Shown: positions 1-10,396, numbered from the stretch's first letter. The stretch: DNA of 64,000 bases from Haloferula rosea (GCF_016595525.1 NZ_JAENII010000008.1:167715-231714); one strand, 5' to 3'. Translations and numbers: made by a program. The notes: a model not told the origin generated them from the sequence alone.

Positions 1-228
1 GATACCTCCGTAGCCGGGCACCGGGGCCGGACCTGCAGCCACCGGCGGCTGATACACGACCTGGGACGACCACTCAGGCACCTGCAGAATCGGGAGCCAC
101 TCGTCCATGCCCTCCCGCCACACGATCGTCTGCCCGTTGATCATCCCCGAGGCCAGCATCGCACGAATCTCGTCGTCTTCGACTGGCCCGCTCTGCTGAC
201 CGTTCAATCCGTAATACCACTGTGCCAT
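1..228 (-). CDS. GYF_2 (DUF4339) domain protein, 3' end outside window
   Basis: An uninterrupted 76-codon frame runs from an ATG at 228 off the left edge, so only the N-terminus is present. It begins MAQWYYGLNGQQSGPVEDDE and continues with an IRAMLASGMING..TIVWREGMDEWLPI pattern. This is the hallmark of the GYF_2/DUF4339 domain (about residues 3-50), found at the N-terminus of many bacterial membrane proteins and thought to mediate protein contacts. A Pro/Val/Ala-rich linker follows. The missing part is often a membrane domain such as RDD or DUF4190, but this cannot be seen here. It lies 91 bases downstream of the mtfA-like stop on the same strand. Domain call firm; function unknown. Confidence 0.8.
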   Translation of the reverse strand, partial: MAQWYYGLNGQQSGPVEDDEIRAMLASGMINGQTIVWREGMDEWLPILQVPEWSSQVVYQPPVAAGPAPVPGYGGI

Positions 229-319
229 CAGGACCGACTTCACTCATCCGGGAGAGCCCTGCCAAGCCCAAAGCACCCGACCCACTGTTGATCCGGCCAC
301 CTCCGACAGGAAAACCCCA

Positions 320-1141
320 TCAATGGGAAGGCACACGCCCCCAGCTCGCCGGGTCCATCTGGTAGAAGCGGGCCATCTCCCGATAGACATCCGGCTCCTC
401 ACGCTTCATTCCCCTCGCACGCTCGAAAAAGGTCTCTGTCGCGACCGCAAAGAACTCCGCCGGGCTCTCCGCACCGTAGTCGTCCAGCACACTCCGCTTG
501 CCCTGCTCGACCCTCTCGCAGAAGGCCTTGTAGGCGGGTGCGAAGGCTTGCGACCAACGGCCGTAGTCTTCAAGCAACTCGAACTCCGGCACCCCGTCCG
601 CGGCACCGTCGGCCTGGTCGATCTGATGGGCAAACTCGTGCAACACGACATTCAGCCCGTCCTGGGGATTCGCATCGCCCTGCCGGACACTCTGCCATGC
701 AAGCACCACACTCCCCGTCCCCCAGGATTCCCCGAGCCTCACGGTTTCACTGCCATCCCGGTCGTCACGACTCTTGAATGCCACCGGGTAGACCAGAATC
801 GATTTCAAGCGTTCATAGTAGTCCTGGGGCCGGTGCGCGATCAACAGGCAGGCAGGTGCCGCGATCGCCAACCTCATCTCATGGGTCACTTCGTCAAGAT
901 CCCCGCAGGCCTCGAACGACTTCTCGGCGAGGAAGACCTGAATCCATCCTTCCGCCAAGGCGCGCGTCTCATCCGGGACAACCTTCCAGATCGGAAACAA
1001 TTCCTCGATCATGCGGTGGTCCGTCTCCTCGAGCTTTTCCGCGCGCAAACTCTCTCTTCTCCGATCCCTGCGGGCACTGTGCAAGCCGGCCATTCCCGCC
1101 AGACCGGCCACCCCTCCCATCAATATCCAGATTCCTAACAT
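320..1141 (-). CDS. mtfA: MtfA-like zinc peptidase (M90 family)
   Basis: The 273-residue protein starts with a hydrophobic N-terminal segment (about residues 1-20) that could anchor it in the membrane. The zinc-binding motif HEFAH (His168, Glu169, His172) and a downstream glutamate in the AESPAEFFAVATE segment (about 225-236) match the MtfA/DgsA anti-repressor peptidase family. In E. coli MtfA is a zinc aminopeptidase that also titrates the glucose repressor Mlc. No Mlc gene is visible here, so only the peptidase role is inferred. Its start overlaps the hisA stop by seven bases, suggesting translational coupling in a sucA-sucB-hisA-mtfA series. Confidence 0.85.
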   Translation of the reverse strand: MLGIWILMGGVAGLAGMAGLHSARRDRRRESLRAEKLEETDHRMIEELFPIWKVVPDETRALAEGWIQVFLAEKSFEACGDLDEVTHEMRLAIAAPACLLIAHRPQDYYERLKSILVYPVAFKSRDDRDGSETVRLGESWGTGSVVLAWQSVRQGDANPQDGLNVVLHEFAHQIDQADGAADGVPEFELLEDYGRWSQAFAPAYKAFCERVEQGKRSVLDDYGAESPAEFFAVATETFFERARGMKREEPDVYREMARFYQMDPASWGRVPSH

Positions 1142-1923
1142 GCCTTACCGGGTTCGCTCGATCTGCGGTTCCAATCCACGAGTTCGCGGTATGTCACGCC
1201 CTGCCCTCCGAAAATATCCAGGGCCGAACCAACGGTAACATCCACATGCCCACCACTGAGTTCCCCGACCCGCTCGACATCCGCCATCGAAGCCGCACCA
1301 CCCGCGTAGGTGACCACCCCACCTCTCCACTGACCCAGCATCCCGACCAATTCTTCGTCGATCCCGCCACAGAGCCCTTCGACATCCGCCGCATGGATCA
1401 GAAACTCGTCGCAGGAACCCGCCAAGCGATCCAGGGACGGTGGATCCAGCTTCATGTCCGTGAGCGTCTGCCAGCGATTCGTCGCCACTCTCCACCCGTC
1501 CGCCACTCTCCGACATGACAAGTCGATGACCAACTTCTCCGCTCCGACCTTCTCGACCAGCCGAGCCAGACGCTCGTCGGAAAACCTCTCGCCGTCCTCA
1601 AACAGCCAGGAGGTCACAATCACATGGCTGGCACCTGCATCAAGCCACTCCGACGCATTCGCCTCCGTGACACCGCCGCCCAACTGAAGCCCGCCCGGCC
1701 AGGCCGCCAGCGCCTCCCTCGCGGCATCGTGATTGCCCGGACCAAGTTTGATCACATGTCCACCACGCAGATCGTCGCTGCGGAAGCGTCGCGCAAAAGA
1801 TGCCGGACTCTGCTCCGACACGAAATTCTCAATCGGCCCGGCCCCTTCGTCACGAAGGGTGCCGCCGACAATCTGCTTCACCTTGCCGGCGTGCAGGTCG
1901 ATGCATGGTCGAAATCGAGTCAC
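1135..1923 (-). CDS. hisA: ProFAR isomerase, eukaryotic-type HisA
   Basis: The enzyme converts the ProFAR intermediate to PRFAR, the fourth step of histidine biosynthesis. The sequence follows the fungal HIS6-type TIM barrel rather than ordinary bacterial HisA: CIDLHAGKVKQIVGGTL near the start, GGHVIKLGPGN, VIVTSWLF, LVIDLSCR, NRWQTLTD, LIHAADVEGLCGGID and GSALDIFGG. I chose the GTG at 1923, preceded by a GGAGGGTGGGG purine tract. It gives 262 residues, close to the yeast protein. A TTG at 2007 would add about 28 residues without homology. No other his gene is nearby. It sits between sucB (91-base gap) and mtfA (overlap). Family identification is confident; the start is less so. Confidence 0.9.
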   Translation of the reverse strand: MTRFRPCIDLHAGKVKQIVGGTLRDEGAGPIENFVSEQSPASFARRFRSDDLRGGHVIKLGPGNHDAAREALAAWPGGLQLGGGVTEANASEWLDAGASHVIVTSWLFEDGERFSDERLARLVEKVGAEKLVIDLSCRRVADGWRVATNRWQTLTDMKLDPPSLDRLAGSCDEFLIHAADVEGLCGGIDEELVGMLGQWRGGVVTYAGGAASMADVERVGELSGGHVDVTVGSALDIFGGQGVTYRELVDWNRRSSEPGKAC

Positions 1924-2014
1924 ATCCCCACCCTCCCCGATCTCGCCGCCAGCGCAAGCCCGGAGCCAGCGCTCAACCGACTTCGAATCAGACGAGGACG
2001 ACGACAAACCTTCC

Positions 2015-3463
2015 TCACATCTCCAGCATCAATCGCGTCGGATTCTCAATGCAGTCCTTGATCCGGATGAGGAAGGTCACTGCCTCCTTGCCGTCAACGA
2101 GGCGGTGATCGTAACTCATGGCGAGATACATCATCGGACGGATCTCCACCTTGCCATCGACCGCCACCGGGCGTTGTTGGATGGTGTGCATGCCGAGGAT
2201 GCCGCTTTGTGGTGGATTCAGAATCGGCGTGCTCAGCAGCGAACCATAGGTGCCACCATTGGAAATGGTGAACACACCACCCTGCAGGTCTTCGATCTGA
2301 ATCTTCCCTTCCTTCGCCTTCATCGCATAGGCGATGATCTCGTTCTCGATTTCCGCGAAGCTCTTCTTGTCGCAGTCCTTCAGCACTGGAACCACAAGTC
2401 CCTTCTCGGTTCCGATGGCGACTCCGATGTCGTAGAAGTGGTTCTCGATGATCTCGTTGCCATCGATCATGCCATTCACCTGCGGCACATCCTTGAGTGC
2501 CTGGACGACCGCCTTCACGAAGAAGGACATGAAACCGAGTTTGACGCCGTGCTTGGCGATGAACTCCTCCTGGACGCTCTTGCGCAGGCCCATCACGGCC
2601 GACATGTCGGCCTCGTTGAAGGTTGTCAGGATCGCCGCGGTCTGCTGGGCATTCACCAAGTGGGATGCAATCTTGCGACGCAGCATCGACATCTTCCGGC
2701 GGGTCGTCCTGCCATCCGCCACCGGCGTGGAATCCGGACGCTCTGCGGGCGATGGAACCACCGTGAAATCAGGCTTCGATTTGCCGGAATCACCTGCTGG
2801 CGGAGCAGTTTGAGCTGCCGGTTCGGACGGTTTCTCGACCGGAGCGCTTGCCTTGGACTCCTCCTTCGCAGCAGGAGCCGGGGCTGCCTCAGGGGCCGCT
2901 CCCACGGTGATCTCGGCAATCACGGTGCCGATGTCGACTTCCTCACCTTCAGCAACGAGAATCCTGATGGTCCCGGACTCGTCCGCTTCGAGTTCGGTCG
3001 AAACCTTGTCGGTCTCGAGAGTCACAATCACCTCGCCCTTCTTGACCGGATCGCCGTCGGCCATCCTCCACGCGGCCACGTTCGCGGTGGCGATGGATTC
3101 CCCCGCCGCCGGGACTTTGACCGGAACCACCTTGCCAGCCGAATCACCACCAGCGGCTTCGGCGGCGGGTTGGGCAGGTGCTGCACCCTCATCCGACGAA
3201 CCGGATGACTCCGGGGATGACTCAGCCTGTGACTCATCGATCGTCGCAATCACTGTACCGATCGCAACCTCTTCGCCCTCGGGCACCACCACTTTGAGAA
3301 TGCCGGAAACATCCGCGGTCAGCTCGTTGGAAACCTTGTCGGTCTCAAGTGTGACGAGCACATCACCGGCTTGCACGGACTCACCGTCCTTCTTGTGCCA
3401 ATTGGCAACGTTCGCACTCGTGATCGATTCGCCTGCGGCGGGGACTTTAACTTCGGTGGCCAT
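2015..3463 (-). CDS. sucB: 2-oxoglutarate dehydrogenase E2, two lipoyl domains
   Basis: This is the dihydrolipoyl succinyltransferase core (482 residues) of the TCA-cycle 2-oxoglutarate dehydrogenase complex. It has two tandem lipoyl domains (about 2-78 and 112-187), each with the lipoylation motif TLETDKVS (Lys43 and Lys153). An Ala/Pro/Glu-rich linker (about 188-250) follows, then the catalytic acyltransferase domain (about 253-482) ending with the active-site [10 protein letters not shown] see no peripheral subunit-binding domain in the linker. The ATG at 3463 gives the standard lipoyl start [13 protein letters not shown]. It lies 43 bases after sucA. No lipoamide dehydrogenase gene is adjacent. 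An E2 of another acyl specificity is unlikely given the neighbour. Confidence 0.95.
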   Translation of the reverse strand: MATEVKVPAAGESITSANVANWHKKDGESVQAGDVLVTLETDKVSNELTADVSGILKVVVPEGEEVAIGTVIATIDESQAESSPESSGSSDEGAAPAQPAAEAAGGDSAGKVVPVKVPAAGESIATANVAAWRMADGDPVKKGEVIVTLETDKVSTELEADESGTIRILVAEGEEVDIGTVIAEITVGAAPEAAPAPAAKEESKASAPVEKPSEPAAQTAPPAGDSGKSKPDFTVVPSPAERPDSTPVADGRTTRRKMSMLRRKIASHLVNAQQTAAILTTFNEADMSAVMGLRKSVQEEFIAKHGVKLGFMSFFVKAVVQALKDVPQVNGMIDGNEIIENHFYDIGVAIGTEKGLVVPVLKDCDKKSFAEIENEIIAYAMKAKEGKIQIEDLQGGVFTISNGGTYGSLLSTPILNPPQSGILGMHTIQQRPVAVDGKVEIRPMMYLAMSYDHRLVDGKEAVTFLIRIKDCIENPTRLMLEM

Positions 3464-3506
3464 GAAAATTGGGGTAGGAAAATGAAAAGCAGATCGTGGG
3501 CCGATT

Positions 3507-6281
3507 TCAGACCGAGAAGGCCTGTTCGATGAGGGCCTTCTGTTCGCGATAGTGCTTCGCCTTCGATCCTGCGGCAGGACTTGAGGCACGGCCTCGCCCG
3601 GCGTAGCGGACCCGGCGTCCGAGCACCTTCTCGAGGCGAGGGAAGATATAAGACCAAGCACCCATGTTGAGGGGTTCCTCCTGGCACCACACGAACTTGG
3701 ATGCCTTCGGGAACTGGCTCACCAGAGCCTCGATCATCTCGCCATGGAATGGATAGAGCTGTTCGATCCGGAGAATCGCCGTCTGATTGAACTCGTGCTC
3801 ATCGCGATGGGCAGCGAGATCGTAGTACACCTTGCCGGTGCAGAACACGACCCGGGTGACATCCTCGGGAGATTCAAAGCGCTTCGGATCGGGCAAAATC
3901 TCCTGGAAGCAGGACCCCTCGAGGAAGTCCTCCTCGTTGGAGACCGCCTCAGGCCGCGTGAGCAGGCTCTTCGGCGTCATCAGGATCATCGGCTTGCGGA
4001 AATTGCGGCGCTTCTGACGACGCAGCGCGTGGAAATACTGGGCCGGCGTCGTGAAGTTGCCGACGATCATGTTCTTCTCGGCGCACAACTGCAGGAAGCG
4101 TTCGAGGCGGGCGCTCGAGTGCTCCGGCCCCATGCCTTCATAGCCATGAGGAAGGAGAAGTACTAGATCCGACGGAGTTTGCCATTTCGACTCGGCGGAG
4201 GAAATGAACTGATCGATGATCACCTGCGCGCCATTCGAGAAGTCTCCGAACTGAGCTTCCCACATCGTGAGCATGCTAGGCGCACCGATCGAATAGCCGT
4301 AGTCGAAGCCCAACACCGCGAACTCGGAGAGCAGCGAGTTGTAGACACAGAACTTGGCCTGATCCTTACCGAGATTCTGGAGCGGGATGTAGCGCTCGCG
4401 GGTCTCGGAGTCATAGAACACGGCGTGGCGCTGCGAGAACGTGCCGCGCCGGCAATCCTGTCCGGAAAGACGAACCGGGTTTCCTTCCAGCAGCAGGGAA
4501 CCCCATGCCAGAGACTCGGCGAGCGCCCAGTCGATACCTGCCCCCTTCTCCAAGGCTTCCATCCTCCTCGGGACGAAGCGCTTGGCCAAGGTCGGGTGAA
4601 GGTGGAATCCGTCGGGCACCGTGGTCAGCACCTTGCCCAGATACTGGACCGTGTCCTTGGGAATGCCGGTCGGCACCGAGGCGTGGGAATACTTCGGCTG
4701 GGCCACCGCAGTCGACCCACTGAACACAGAACGTTCGCCCTTCTCCTGAGCCTCCAACATCTTCTGATAGCCGGCCTCGAGACGATCCCAGATTGCTTTC
4801 TCAATCGCATCCGCATCGCCCTGGCTCAGCGTACCTTCGGAAACCAGACGCTTCTTGTAAAGCTGACCGACGGTGTCCCGGCTCTGGATCTTGCGATAAA
4901 TGTGGGGCTGGGTGAACGCAGCCTGGTCCGTTTCATTGTGCCCCTGCCTGCGGTAGCAGTACATGTCGATCACGATGTCCCGACCGAACTTCTGGCGGAA
5001 TTCCAAGGCGAACTGGGCGGCCCAGAACAACTCCATCGGCTCCTCCCCGTTCACGTGCAGGATCGGCGCCTCGATCATCTTCGCCACATCGGTCGCGTAG
5101 GACGACGAGCGGGCATCTTCCGGCATCGTCGTGAAACCAATCTGGTTGTTGATGATCACATGGATCGTGCCACCCGTCCGATAGCCCGGAAGCTGGGAGA
5201 GATTCAGCACCTCCGCGACCGATCCCTGACCGGCGAATGCGGCGTCGCCGTGGAGAAGAATCGGAAGCACGCGCTTGCGATCGGTCTTTACCCCGTCGTC
5301 GCCGAGCTGACGCTGTCTGGCCCGGGCCTTGCCCTCGACCACGGGATTGACTGCTTCGAGGTGACTTGGGTTGGCCGCGAGGCTGACCCGGACTTCGCCA
5401 TCGGGAAGCTTCCGGACGCTTTCGTAGCCGAGGTGGTACTTCACGTCGCCGTCGCCTGCCACCAGGTCCGGCATGTAGTTCGGGGTGAACTCGTAGAGAA
5501 TCGTAGGCAGCGACTTGGCCACGAAGTTGGCCAGCACGTTGAGACGACCGCGGTGGGCCATCCCCATCTCGATCTCCAGCACGTCTTCCGACGGGCACTG
5601 ATTGAGAATGGCGTTGAGGATCACCATCGCCCCTTCGCCACCCTCGAGCGAGAAGCGCTTCTCCCCGAGGAACTTCTTACCAAGGAAGCTTTCGAATGCT
5701 TCAGACTCCAGCAGCCACTTCAAGGCCTCGGCCTTGCGCTCGGCGGAGTCGGGCTCACGGCGGACCCGTGCCTCGATCTTCTCGCGCACCCAGTGGCGGA
5801 CCACGGTGTTGTGGATGTGCATGTGCTCGAAGCCAATGATCCCGGAGTAGGTCGCCTCGAGCGCAGCGACCATATCGCGCAGCTTCATCCGCTCGCCATT
5901 CCGGAAAAACCGGTTGGCCGCCTCCCGATCGAGATCTGCTTCGGAAATCCCGAACTGATCCAGCTTGAGCCGAGGATTCCGCTCCGGCGGGCCCAATGGG
6001 TTGATGTCGGCCTGGGTATGACCAAGCGCCCGGTAGTTGTAGACCAGACTCACCACTTTGCCGAAAAAGGACACTTCATCCTGAGGAGCCGATCCCTCGG
6101 GGGCGGGAGCCGCCGACTTGGCTGGGCTCTCGGCCTGTTTCTTCGGTTGCGCCACGCCGAGCTCAAAGCCCTCGAAAAATGCCCCCCAGGTAGGCTCTAC
6201 CGATTGGGGGTCCTTGCTCCACTGAGCATATTTTTCTTCCAGGATGTCCGCATTCAGGCGGGCCGAAACCGAGGATTTCAT
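3507..6281 (-). CDS. sucA: 2-oxoglutarate dehydrogenase E1
   Basis: The thiamine-diphosphate-dependent E1 (924 residues) decarboxylates 2-oxoglutarate and succinylates the lipoyl groups of SucB. The N-terminal segment ([19 protein letters not shown]) is the usual E2-contacting extension. It is followed by [35 protein letters not shown] (diphosphate/Mg site), INNQIGFTT and the C-terminal transketolase-like half with [20 protein letters not shown]. Length and motifs match complete SucA proteins. It is the first gene of the leftmost minus-strand series and is divergent from the ABC ATPase at 6426, with 144 bases between. Confidence 0.97.
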   Translation of the reverse strand: MKSSVSARLNADILEEKYAQWSKDPQSVEPTWGAFFEGFELGVAQPKKQAESPAKSAAPAPEGSAPQDEVSFFGKVVSLVYNYRALGHTQADINPLGPPERNPRLKLDQFGISEADLDREAANRFFRNGERMKLRDMVAALEATYSGIIGFEHMHIHNTVVRHWVREKIEARVRREPDSAERKAEALKWLLESEAFESFLGKKFLGEKRFSLEGGEGAMVILNAILNQCPSEDVLEIEMGMAHRGRLNVLANFVAKSLPTILYEFTPNYMPDLVAGDGDVKYHLGYESVRKLPDGEVRVSLAANPSHLEAVNPVVEGKARARQRQLGDDGVKTDRKRVLPILLHGDAAFAGQGSVAEVLNLSQLPGYRTGGTIHVIINNQIGFTTMPEDARSSSYATDVAKMIEAPILHVNGEEPMELFWAAQFALEFRQKFGRDIVIDMYCYRRQGHNETDQAAFTQPHIYRKIQSRDTVGQLYKKRLVSEGTLSQGDADAIEKAIWDRLEAGYQKMLEAQEKGERSVFSGSTAVAQPKYSHASVPTGIPKDTVQYLGKVLTTVPDGFHLHPTLAKRFVPRRMEALEKGAGIDWALAESLAWGSLLLEGNPVRLSGQDCRRGTFSQRHAVFYDSETRERYIPLQNLGKDQAKFCVYNSLLSEFAVLGFDYGYSIGAPSMLTMWEAQFGDFSNGAQVIIDQFISSAESKWQTPSDLVLLLPHGYEGMGPEHSSARLERFLQLCAEKNMIVGNFTTPAQYFHALRRQKRRNFRKPMILMTPKSLLTRPEAVSNEEDFLEGSCFQEILPDPKRFESPEDVTRVVFCTGKVYYDLAAHRDEHEFNQTAILRIEQLYPFHGEMIEALVSQFPKASKFVWCQEEPLNMGAWSYIFPRLEKVLGRRVRYAGRGRASSPAAGSKAKHYREQKALIEQAFSV

Positions 6282-6425
6282 GAATCGAGATTGGAATGAG
6301 TTGCAACCCCGGACAGGAATTTCCAGCTTGGCCCGCGTCGCGCAGCGACTAGGTAAGGGGCGGGCCGGGAGGCGTCAACCGCACAGCGCGGTTTTGCCCC
6401 GGAAATTCAAAGATTCCTTAACTTG

Positions 6426-7358
6426 ATGATCGAAGTCCGAGAACTCACCAAGCGATTCTCTCGCCACACTGCCGTCGACAACATCAGCTTCAGTGTCGGC
6501 AAAGGGGAAATCGTCGGATTTCTCGGCCCGAATGGTGCCGGCAAGACCACAACGATGCGCATGCTCACCGGCTACCTCCCCGCCACCTCGGGGAGCGTTG
6601 AGATCGGAGGCCACGATGTCTTTCGCGAATCCGTGCAGGCCCGCCGGAAAATCGGCTACATGCCCGAGAACGTCCCCCTTTACGAGGACATGCGGGTGCG
6701 GGAATACCTCAAGTTCCGGGCCCACCTCAAAGGACTCTCGACTAGCGAAACCCGTCGCCGCGTCGGCGAGGTCATCGCCACCTGCGGCCTCGATTCGGTC
6801 CGCCGGAAGATGATCAAGGTGCTGTCGAAAGGATATCGGCAGCGGGTCGGACTGGCCGACGCACTCGTCCACTCACCGGACCTGCTGATCCTCGACGAAC
6901 CGACCAACGGACTGGATCCCAATCAGATCCGCCAGATCCGGGAGCTGATCAAGCGCCTCGGCGAGTCCCATACCATTCTCCTTTCCACCCACATCCTCAG
7001 CGAGGTCGAGATGACCTGCGGGCGCGTGATCATCATTGATGGCGGCAAGGTTCGGGCCCAGGACAGCCCGGAGAGCTTGGTCGATGGGATGAGAACCGCC
7101 GGCAAGGTCCTCATCGAACTCAAGGCGGATCCCGAGGTGGTCCAAGGTGCGATCAACAGGCTCGACCACGTCAAGCGCGTCACTCAGGAAGCCACCGGTG
7201 ACGGATGGTTTGCCTTTGAAGTGCTCGTCGATTCAGGCACGGACGCGCGCGAGCGCATCCACGAGGTGATCGCCCAGAATGGCTGGTCGCTCCGTAGCCT
7301 CCACCGTCGCGTGGCCACGCTGGAAGACGTCTTCGTCGAACTCACCCGCCAGGATTAA
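6426..7358 (+). CDS. ABC transporter ATP-binding protein, GldA/CcmA-like
   Basis: A 310-residue ABC ATPase with Walker A GPNGAGKTTT (about 36-45), signature variant LSKGYRQRVGLADAL, Walker B LLILDEPTNGLDP and switch STH. The class, including a C-terminal regulatory extension of about 80 residues, resembles ATPases of ABC-2 exporters such as GldA and the Nod/Dra types. It should power export through an ABC-2 permease, but no permease is adjacent: the next gene downstream is convergent gspF. The only ABC-2 permease in the window is at 52754. The ATG at 6426 is preferred over an adjacent in-frame TTG. Confidence 0.9.
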   Translation: MIEVRELTKRFSRHTAVDNISFSVGKGEIVGFLGPNGAGKTTTMRMLTGYLPATSGSVEIGGHDVFRESVQARRKIGYMPENVPLYEDMRVREYLKFRAHLKGLSTSETRRRVGEVIATCGLDSVRRKMIKVLSKGYRQRVGLADALVHSPDLLILDEPTNGLDPNQIRQIRELIKRLGESHTILLSTHILSEVEMTCGRVIIIDGGKVRAQDSPESLVDGMRTAGKVLIELKADPEVVQGAINRLDHVKRVTQEATGDGWFAFEVLVDSGTDARERIHEVIAQNGWSLRSLHRRVATLEDVFVELTRQD

Positions 7359-7392
7359 GGGCCGGTTTGATTGGACGAAATGGCCGGAGGCT

Positions 7393-8673
7393 TCAACCGT
7401 TGAGGTTGGAGATCGTCTGGAAGATCGCGTTGATCATCAGGTAGGCCATGGTGCCGATCATGAGCGCCATCACGATCAGGATGGTCGGCATGATCAGGGC
7501 CATGATCCGGTTCAGATCCTTGTTCAGCTCCTTGTCGTAGCGCTCAGCAGCACGACGCAGGGACATGTCGATCTTTCCCGTCTGCTCACCGACCGCGACC
7601 ATGTCGACGAGAAGGGCCGGGAAATTGCCGGTGCGGACCATCGCCTTGGACAAGGCCCGACCATCGCCAACCTGCTCGATCACCTCATTCAGGGATGCTC
7701 GCAGGGACAGGTTCTGGGTGGCATCGCGCGACAACTCGAGCGCCCGAAGCAACGGGAGCCCGTTACCGACCAAGTTGGCCATGGTCTCAAGAAACTGAAC
7801 GTAGAATCGGCTCGAGATCACCGGCCCCGCCATCGGCAGAGTCAATTTCATGCGATCCCACGTCGGGCGATTCTCCTCGTTGTCCTTCCATGCCTTGAAG
7901 AACAGGCCGCCAGCAACGAGGAGGATGAGATAAACATACCAGAATGCCGCAAAGTGGTCGGTGACGACCACCATCAGCTGGATCGGCCCAGGCAGCTTGC
8001 CGCCCGGTGCTGACTCAATGAGTTGGGTGAGCTGCGGGATCAGAATGGTGACGAAGACGATGGTCACCCCGACGCCCGCGAGCACGAGGAAGGCCGGGTA
8101 AATCATCGCCAGAATCAAACGCGACTGCAGCTCCGCGAGCGTCTTCAGGTAATGCGCCTGACGCTTGAGGATCGTATCGAGCGCGCCCGATGCCTCACCT
8201 GCCGCCGCCAGAGAACAATACAGCGGACCGAAACTCGGACTGACCCGCTTCAGCGCGATCGAGAAGTTGGTGCCATCACGGACCAGGTGCCTGATCTTTA
8301 CCGCCACGTCCTTCAGTGATCCGAGTTCCTGACGGTTCTCCATCGCCCGAAGTGCCGGCTCGAGTTGCAATCCGGCGGAGAGCATGTCGGAAAGCTCCTC
8401 GGTGAAGAGAACCACCTCCTGGCGTTTCAACTTCAGCTCGCCGTCGGGCGATGAACTCTCGGCTTGCTCCGTCGAGCGGGAAACCGGGCGCGCCTTCGCC
8501 TTCGGTTTGGTGGCAGCTTTCTTGGGAGCCTCACTCGTCGCATGACTCAGGCTGACCGGCTGGAGACCCTTCCGGTCGAGCAGACGAAGCGCCTCGGTGC
8601 GGTCTCCTGCATCGACCTGCCCCGTTTGCACCGCTCCGTTTGCTCCGAGCGCCTTGTAGGAAAATGCTGGCAT
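7393..8673 (-). CDS. gspF: Type II secretion / type IV pilus inner-membrane protein GspF/PilC
   Basis: The 426-residue polytopic platform protein has an N-terminal cytoplasmic part beginning MPAFSYKALGANG, a charged linker (about 50-80), and two T2SSF domains (about 85-215 and 285-410), each followed by membrane segments. The motif AAGEASGALDTIL in the first repeat is mirrored by AVGEQTGKIDMSL in the second. It couples the GspE motor to pseudopilus or pilus assembly. It lies 13 bases downstream of gspE, so the two are co-transcribed. The other secretion components (secretin, pseudopilins) are not in this window, so type II secretion and type IV pilus cannot be separated. Confidence 0.93.
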   Translation of the reverse strand: MPAFSYKALGANGAVQTGQVDAGDRTEALRLLDRKGLQPVSLSHATSEAPKKAATKPKAKARPVSRSTEQAESSSPDGELKLKRQEVVLFTEELSDMLSAGLQLEPALRAMENRQELGSLKDVAVKIRHLVRDGTNFSIALKRVSPSFGPLYCSLAAAGEASGALDTILKRQAHYLKTLAELQSRLILAMIYPAFLVLAGVGVTIVFVTILIPQLTQLIESAPGGKLPGPIQLMVVVTDHFAAFWYVYLILLVAGGLFFKAWKDNEENRPTWDRMKLTLPMAGPVISSRFYVQFLETMANLVGNGLPLLRALELSRDATQNLSLRASLNEVIEQVGDGRALSKAMVRTGNFPALLVDMVAVGEQTGKIDMSLRRAAERYDKELNKDLNRIMALIMPTILIVMALMIGTMAYLMINAIFQTISNLNG

Positions 8674-8686
8674 CGTATTCCTGACC

Positions 8687-10396
8687 TCAGTCCGATCCTC
8701 CGTCGGTTGCCGTGACGGCGATCACTTCTTCGAGTGTTGTCACCCCCTGCATCACCTTGAACCATCCATAGCCCCGCATCGGGATGTAACCATCCTTGAT
8801 GGCTCGAGCGCGCAGCGTCGGCGAGTCGGCCCCGTGGGCGATCATGTCCTGCATCTGCTGCCCGAGGACCACGACTTCGTAGATCGCGAGACGACCGGAG
8901 AACCCGGTTTCCCGGCACCGGTCGCATCCTTTCGCCTCGTAGGCCTGCCCCTGAATCTCAGCGGGAATCCCAAAGGCTTCACGATCCGCAGGAGTTACAT
9001 CGCGCGGCGACTTGCAGTGGTCGCACAGCTTCCGCACCAGACGCTGAGCGAGGAATGCCCGCACCGCCGCCGATACCAGGAAGGGCTCCACCCCCATGTC
9101 GATCAAACGACTGATGCCACCCAGAGCATCGTTCGTGTGCAGCGTGGAGAACACCAAGTGACCGGTGAGGGAGGCACGGATCGCAATCTCCGCCGTCTCG
9201 AGGTCACGAATTTCCCCGATCATCACCGTGTTCGGATCCGCACGAAGAATGGACCGGAGGCCGGCCGCAAAGGTCAGACCAATATCCGACTTCACCGCGA
9301 TCTGCATCACGCCGGGCAGCTTGTTTTCCACCGGGTCTTCGATGGTCACAATCCGCTGATCGGGTCGATTGATCTCACTGAGGAACGAGTAGAGGCTGGT
9401 CGACTTACCGGAACCCGTCGGCCCGGTGATCAGGATGATTCCGTTCGGAAGATCCAGAAGCCCTTCGATCTTCTCGCGCACGAACGGCTCCATGCCGAGT
9501 CGGTCGACATTGAACTTCTCCTGGTTGAGAAGACGCAGCGAGACGCTTTCGCCTTCGACCGTAGGCACGGTCGCGACACGAACGTCGATCGTCTGCCCTT
9601 CCAACTGCAGGTTGATCCGGCCATCCTGAGGAAGTCGGCGTTCGGCGATATCGAGCCTCGACATGATCTTCAGGCGCGCGATCACCGAGCTTTGCAGCGC
9701 CTTGATGTTCTCCGGCACCGTGACCTCGATCAAACGACCGTCGACCCGGTAGCGGATGCGCAGATTGTCGGCGAGAGGCTCGACGTGAATGTCCGTGGCC
9801 TTCTGCTCGAGCGCTTCGCGAATGATCTGGTTCACGAACTTCACCACGCTCGCTTCCTCATCGTCATCGGCGTCGATCACATTGGCCTCATCGGCCATCT
9901 CGAGGTTACCGAAGTCCATGTCGCGACCTTCGAGAATCTGCTCGAAAGTATCCGCACCTACTCCGTAGAGCCTGCGGAGGGACTCGTGGACGCGGCGACG
10001 GGAGGCCATGCACCATTCCACGGGCATGGCGATCTCCTGAGCGACCGCCTGCCGTGCCACCAGATTGAACGGGTCGAAAGTGACAAGCTTCAGACGTGGA
10101 TTCTCCTCATCGCCAAGCAGTTCCAGAGGAAGTAGTCGGTAGCGCAGAGCCACCCGAGGCCCACAGGCTTCCCGAAGGGGGAGCGGCGCCTCAGGCATGA
10201 CGATGCTGTCAATCCACTCCATCCCGAGCGACGCGGCGAGTTCCCTGAGGTAGGGTTCCTCATCGACGACCCCGGCGTCGAGCAAATCGTCAATGGGAGA
10301 GCGCTGACGCTGAGCGGCGCCATCGAGTACTTCACCCAGTTTATCCAGGTCCTGGCATCCGCTTTTCCGTGCGGGTTCGATCAAGAGGTCCGTCAT
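8687..10396 (-). CDS. gspE: Type II secretion / type IV pilus ATPase GspE/PilB
   Basis: The 569-residue hexameric assembly ATPase carries an N-terminal MshEN-like region (about 1-145). The core follows, with KATDIHVEPL, Walker A GPTGSGKST (325-333), the Asp box IVTIEDPVE, Walker B MIGEIRDLETAEIA and the His box TGHLVFSTLHTNDA. Zinc-binding cysteines CDHC and CDRC match the GspE/PilB tetracysteine insert. It drives pilin or pseudopilin polymerisation with GspF, which follows 13 bases downstream. It is divergent from the peptidase gene at 10531. Confidence 0.95.
   Translation of the reverse strand: MTDLLIEPARKSGCQDLDKLGEVLDGAAQRQRSPIDDLLDAGVVDEEPYLRELAASLGMEWIDSIVMPEAPLPLREACGPRVALRYRLLPLELLGDEENPRLKLVTFDPFNLVARQAVAQEIAMPVEWCMASRRRVHESLRRLYGVGADTFEQILEGRDMDFGNLEMADEANVIDADDDEEASVVKFVNQIIREALEQKATDIHVEPLADNLRIRYRVDGRLIEVTVPENIKALQSSVIARLKIMSRLDIAERRLPQDGRINLQLEGQTIDVRVATVPTVEGESVSLRLLNQEKFNVDRLGMEPFVREKIEGLLDLPNGIILITGPTGSGKSTSLYSFLSEINRPDQRIVTIEDPVENKLPGVMQIAVKSDIGLTFAAGLRSILRADPNTVMIGEIRDLETAEIAIRASLTGHLVFSTLHTNDALGGISRLIDMGVEPFLVSAAVRAFLAQRLVRKLCDHCKSPRDVTPADREAFGIPAEIQGQAYEAKGCDRCRETGFSGRLAIYEVVVLGQQMQDMIAHGADSPTLRARAIKDGYIPMRGYGWFKVMQGVTTLEEVIAVTATDGGSD

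Noticed and set aside
4179..6299. A 706-codon open frame antisense to sucA
   Set aside because: Product is Arg/His/Leu-rich without a recognisable domain, and it fully overlaps a perfect sucA. It is a GC-rich antisense shadow.
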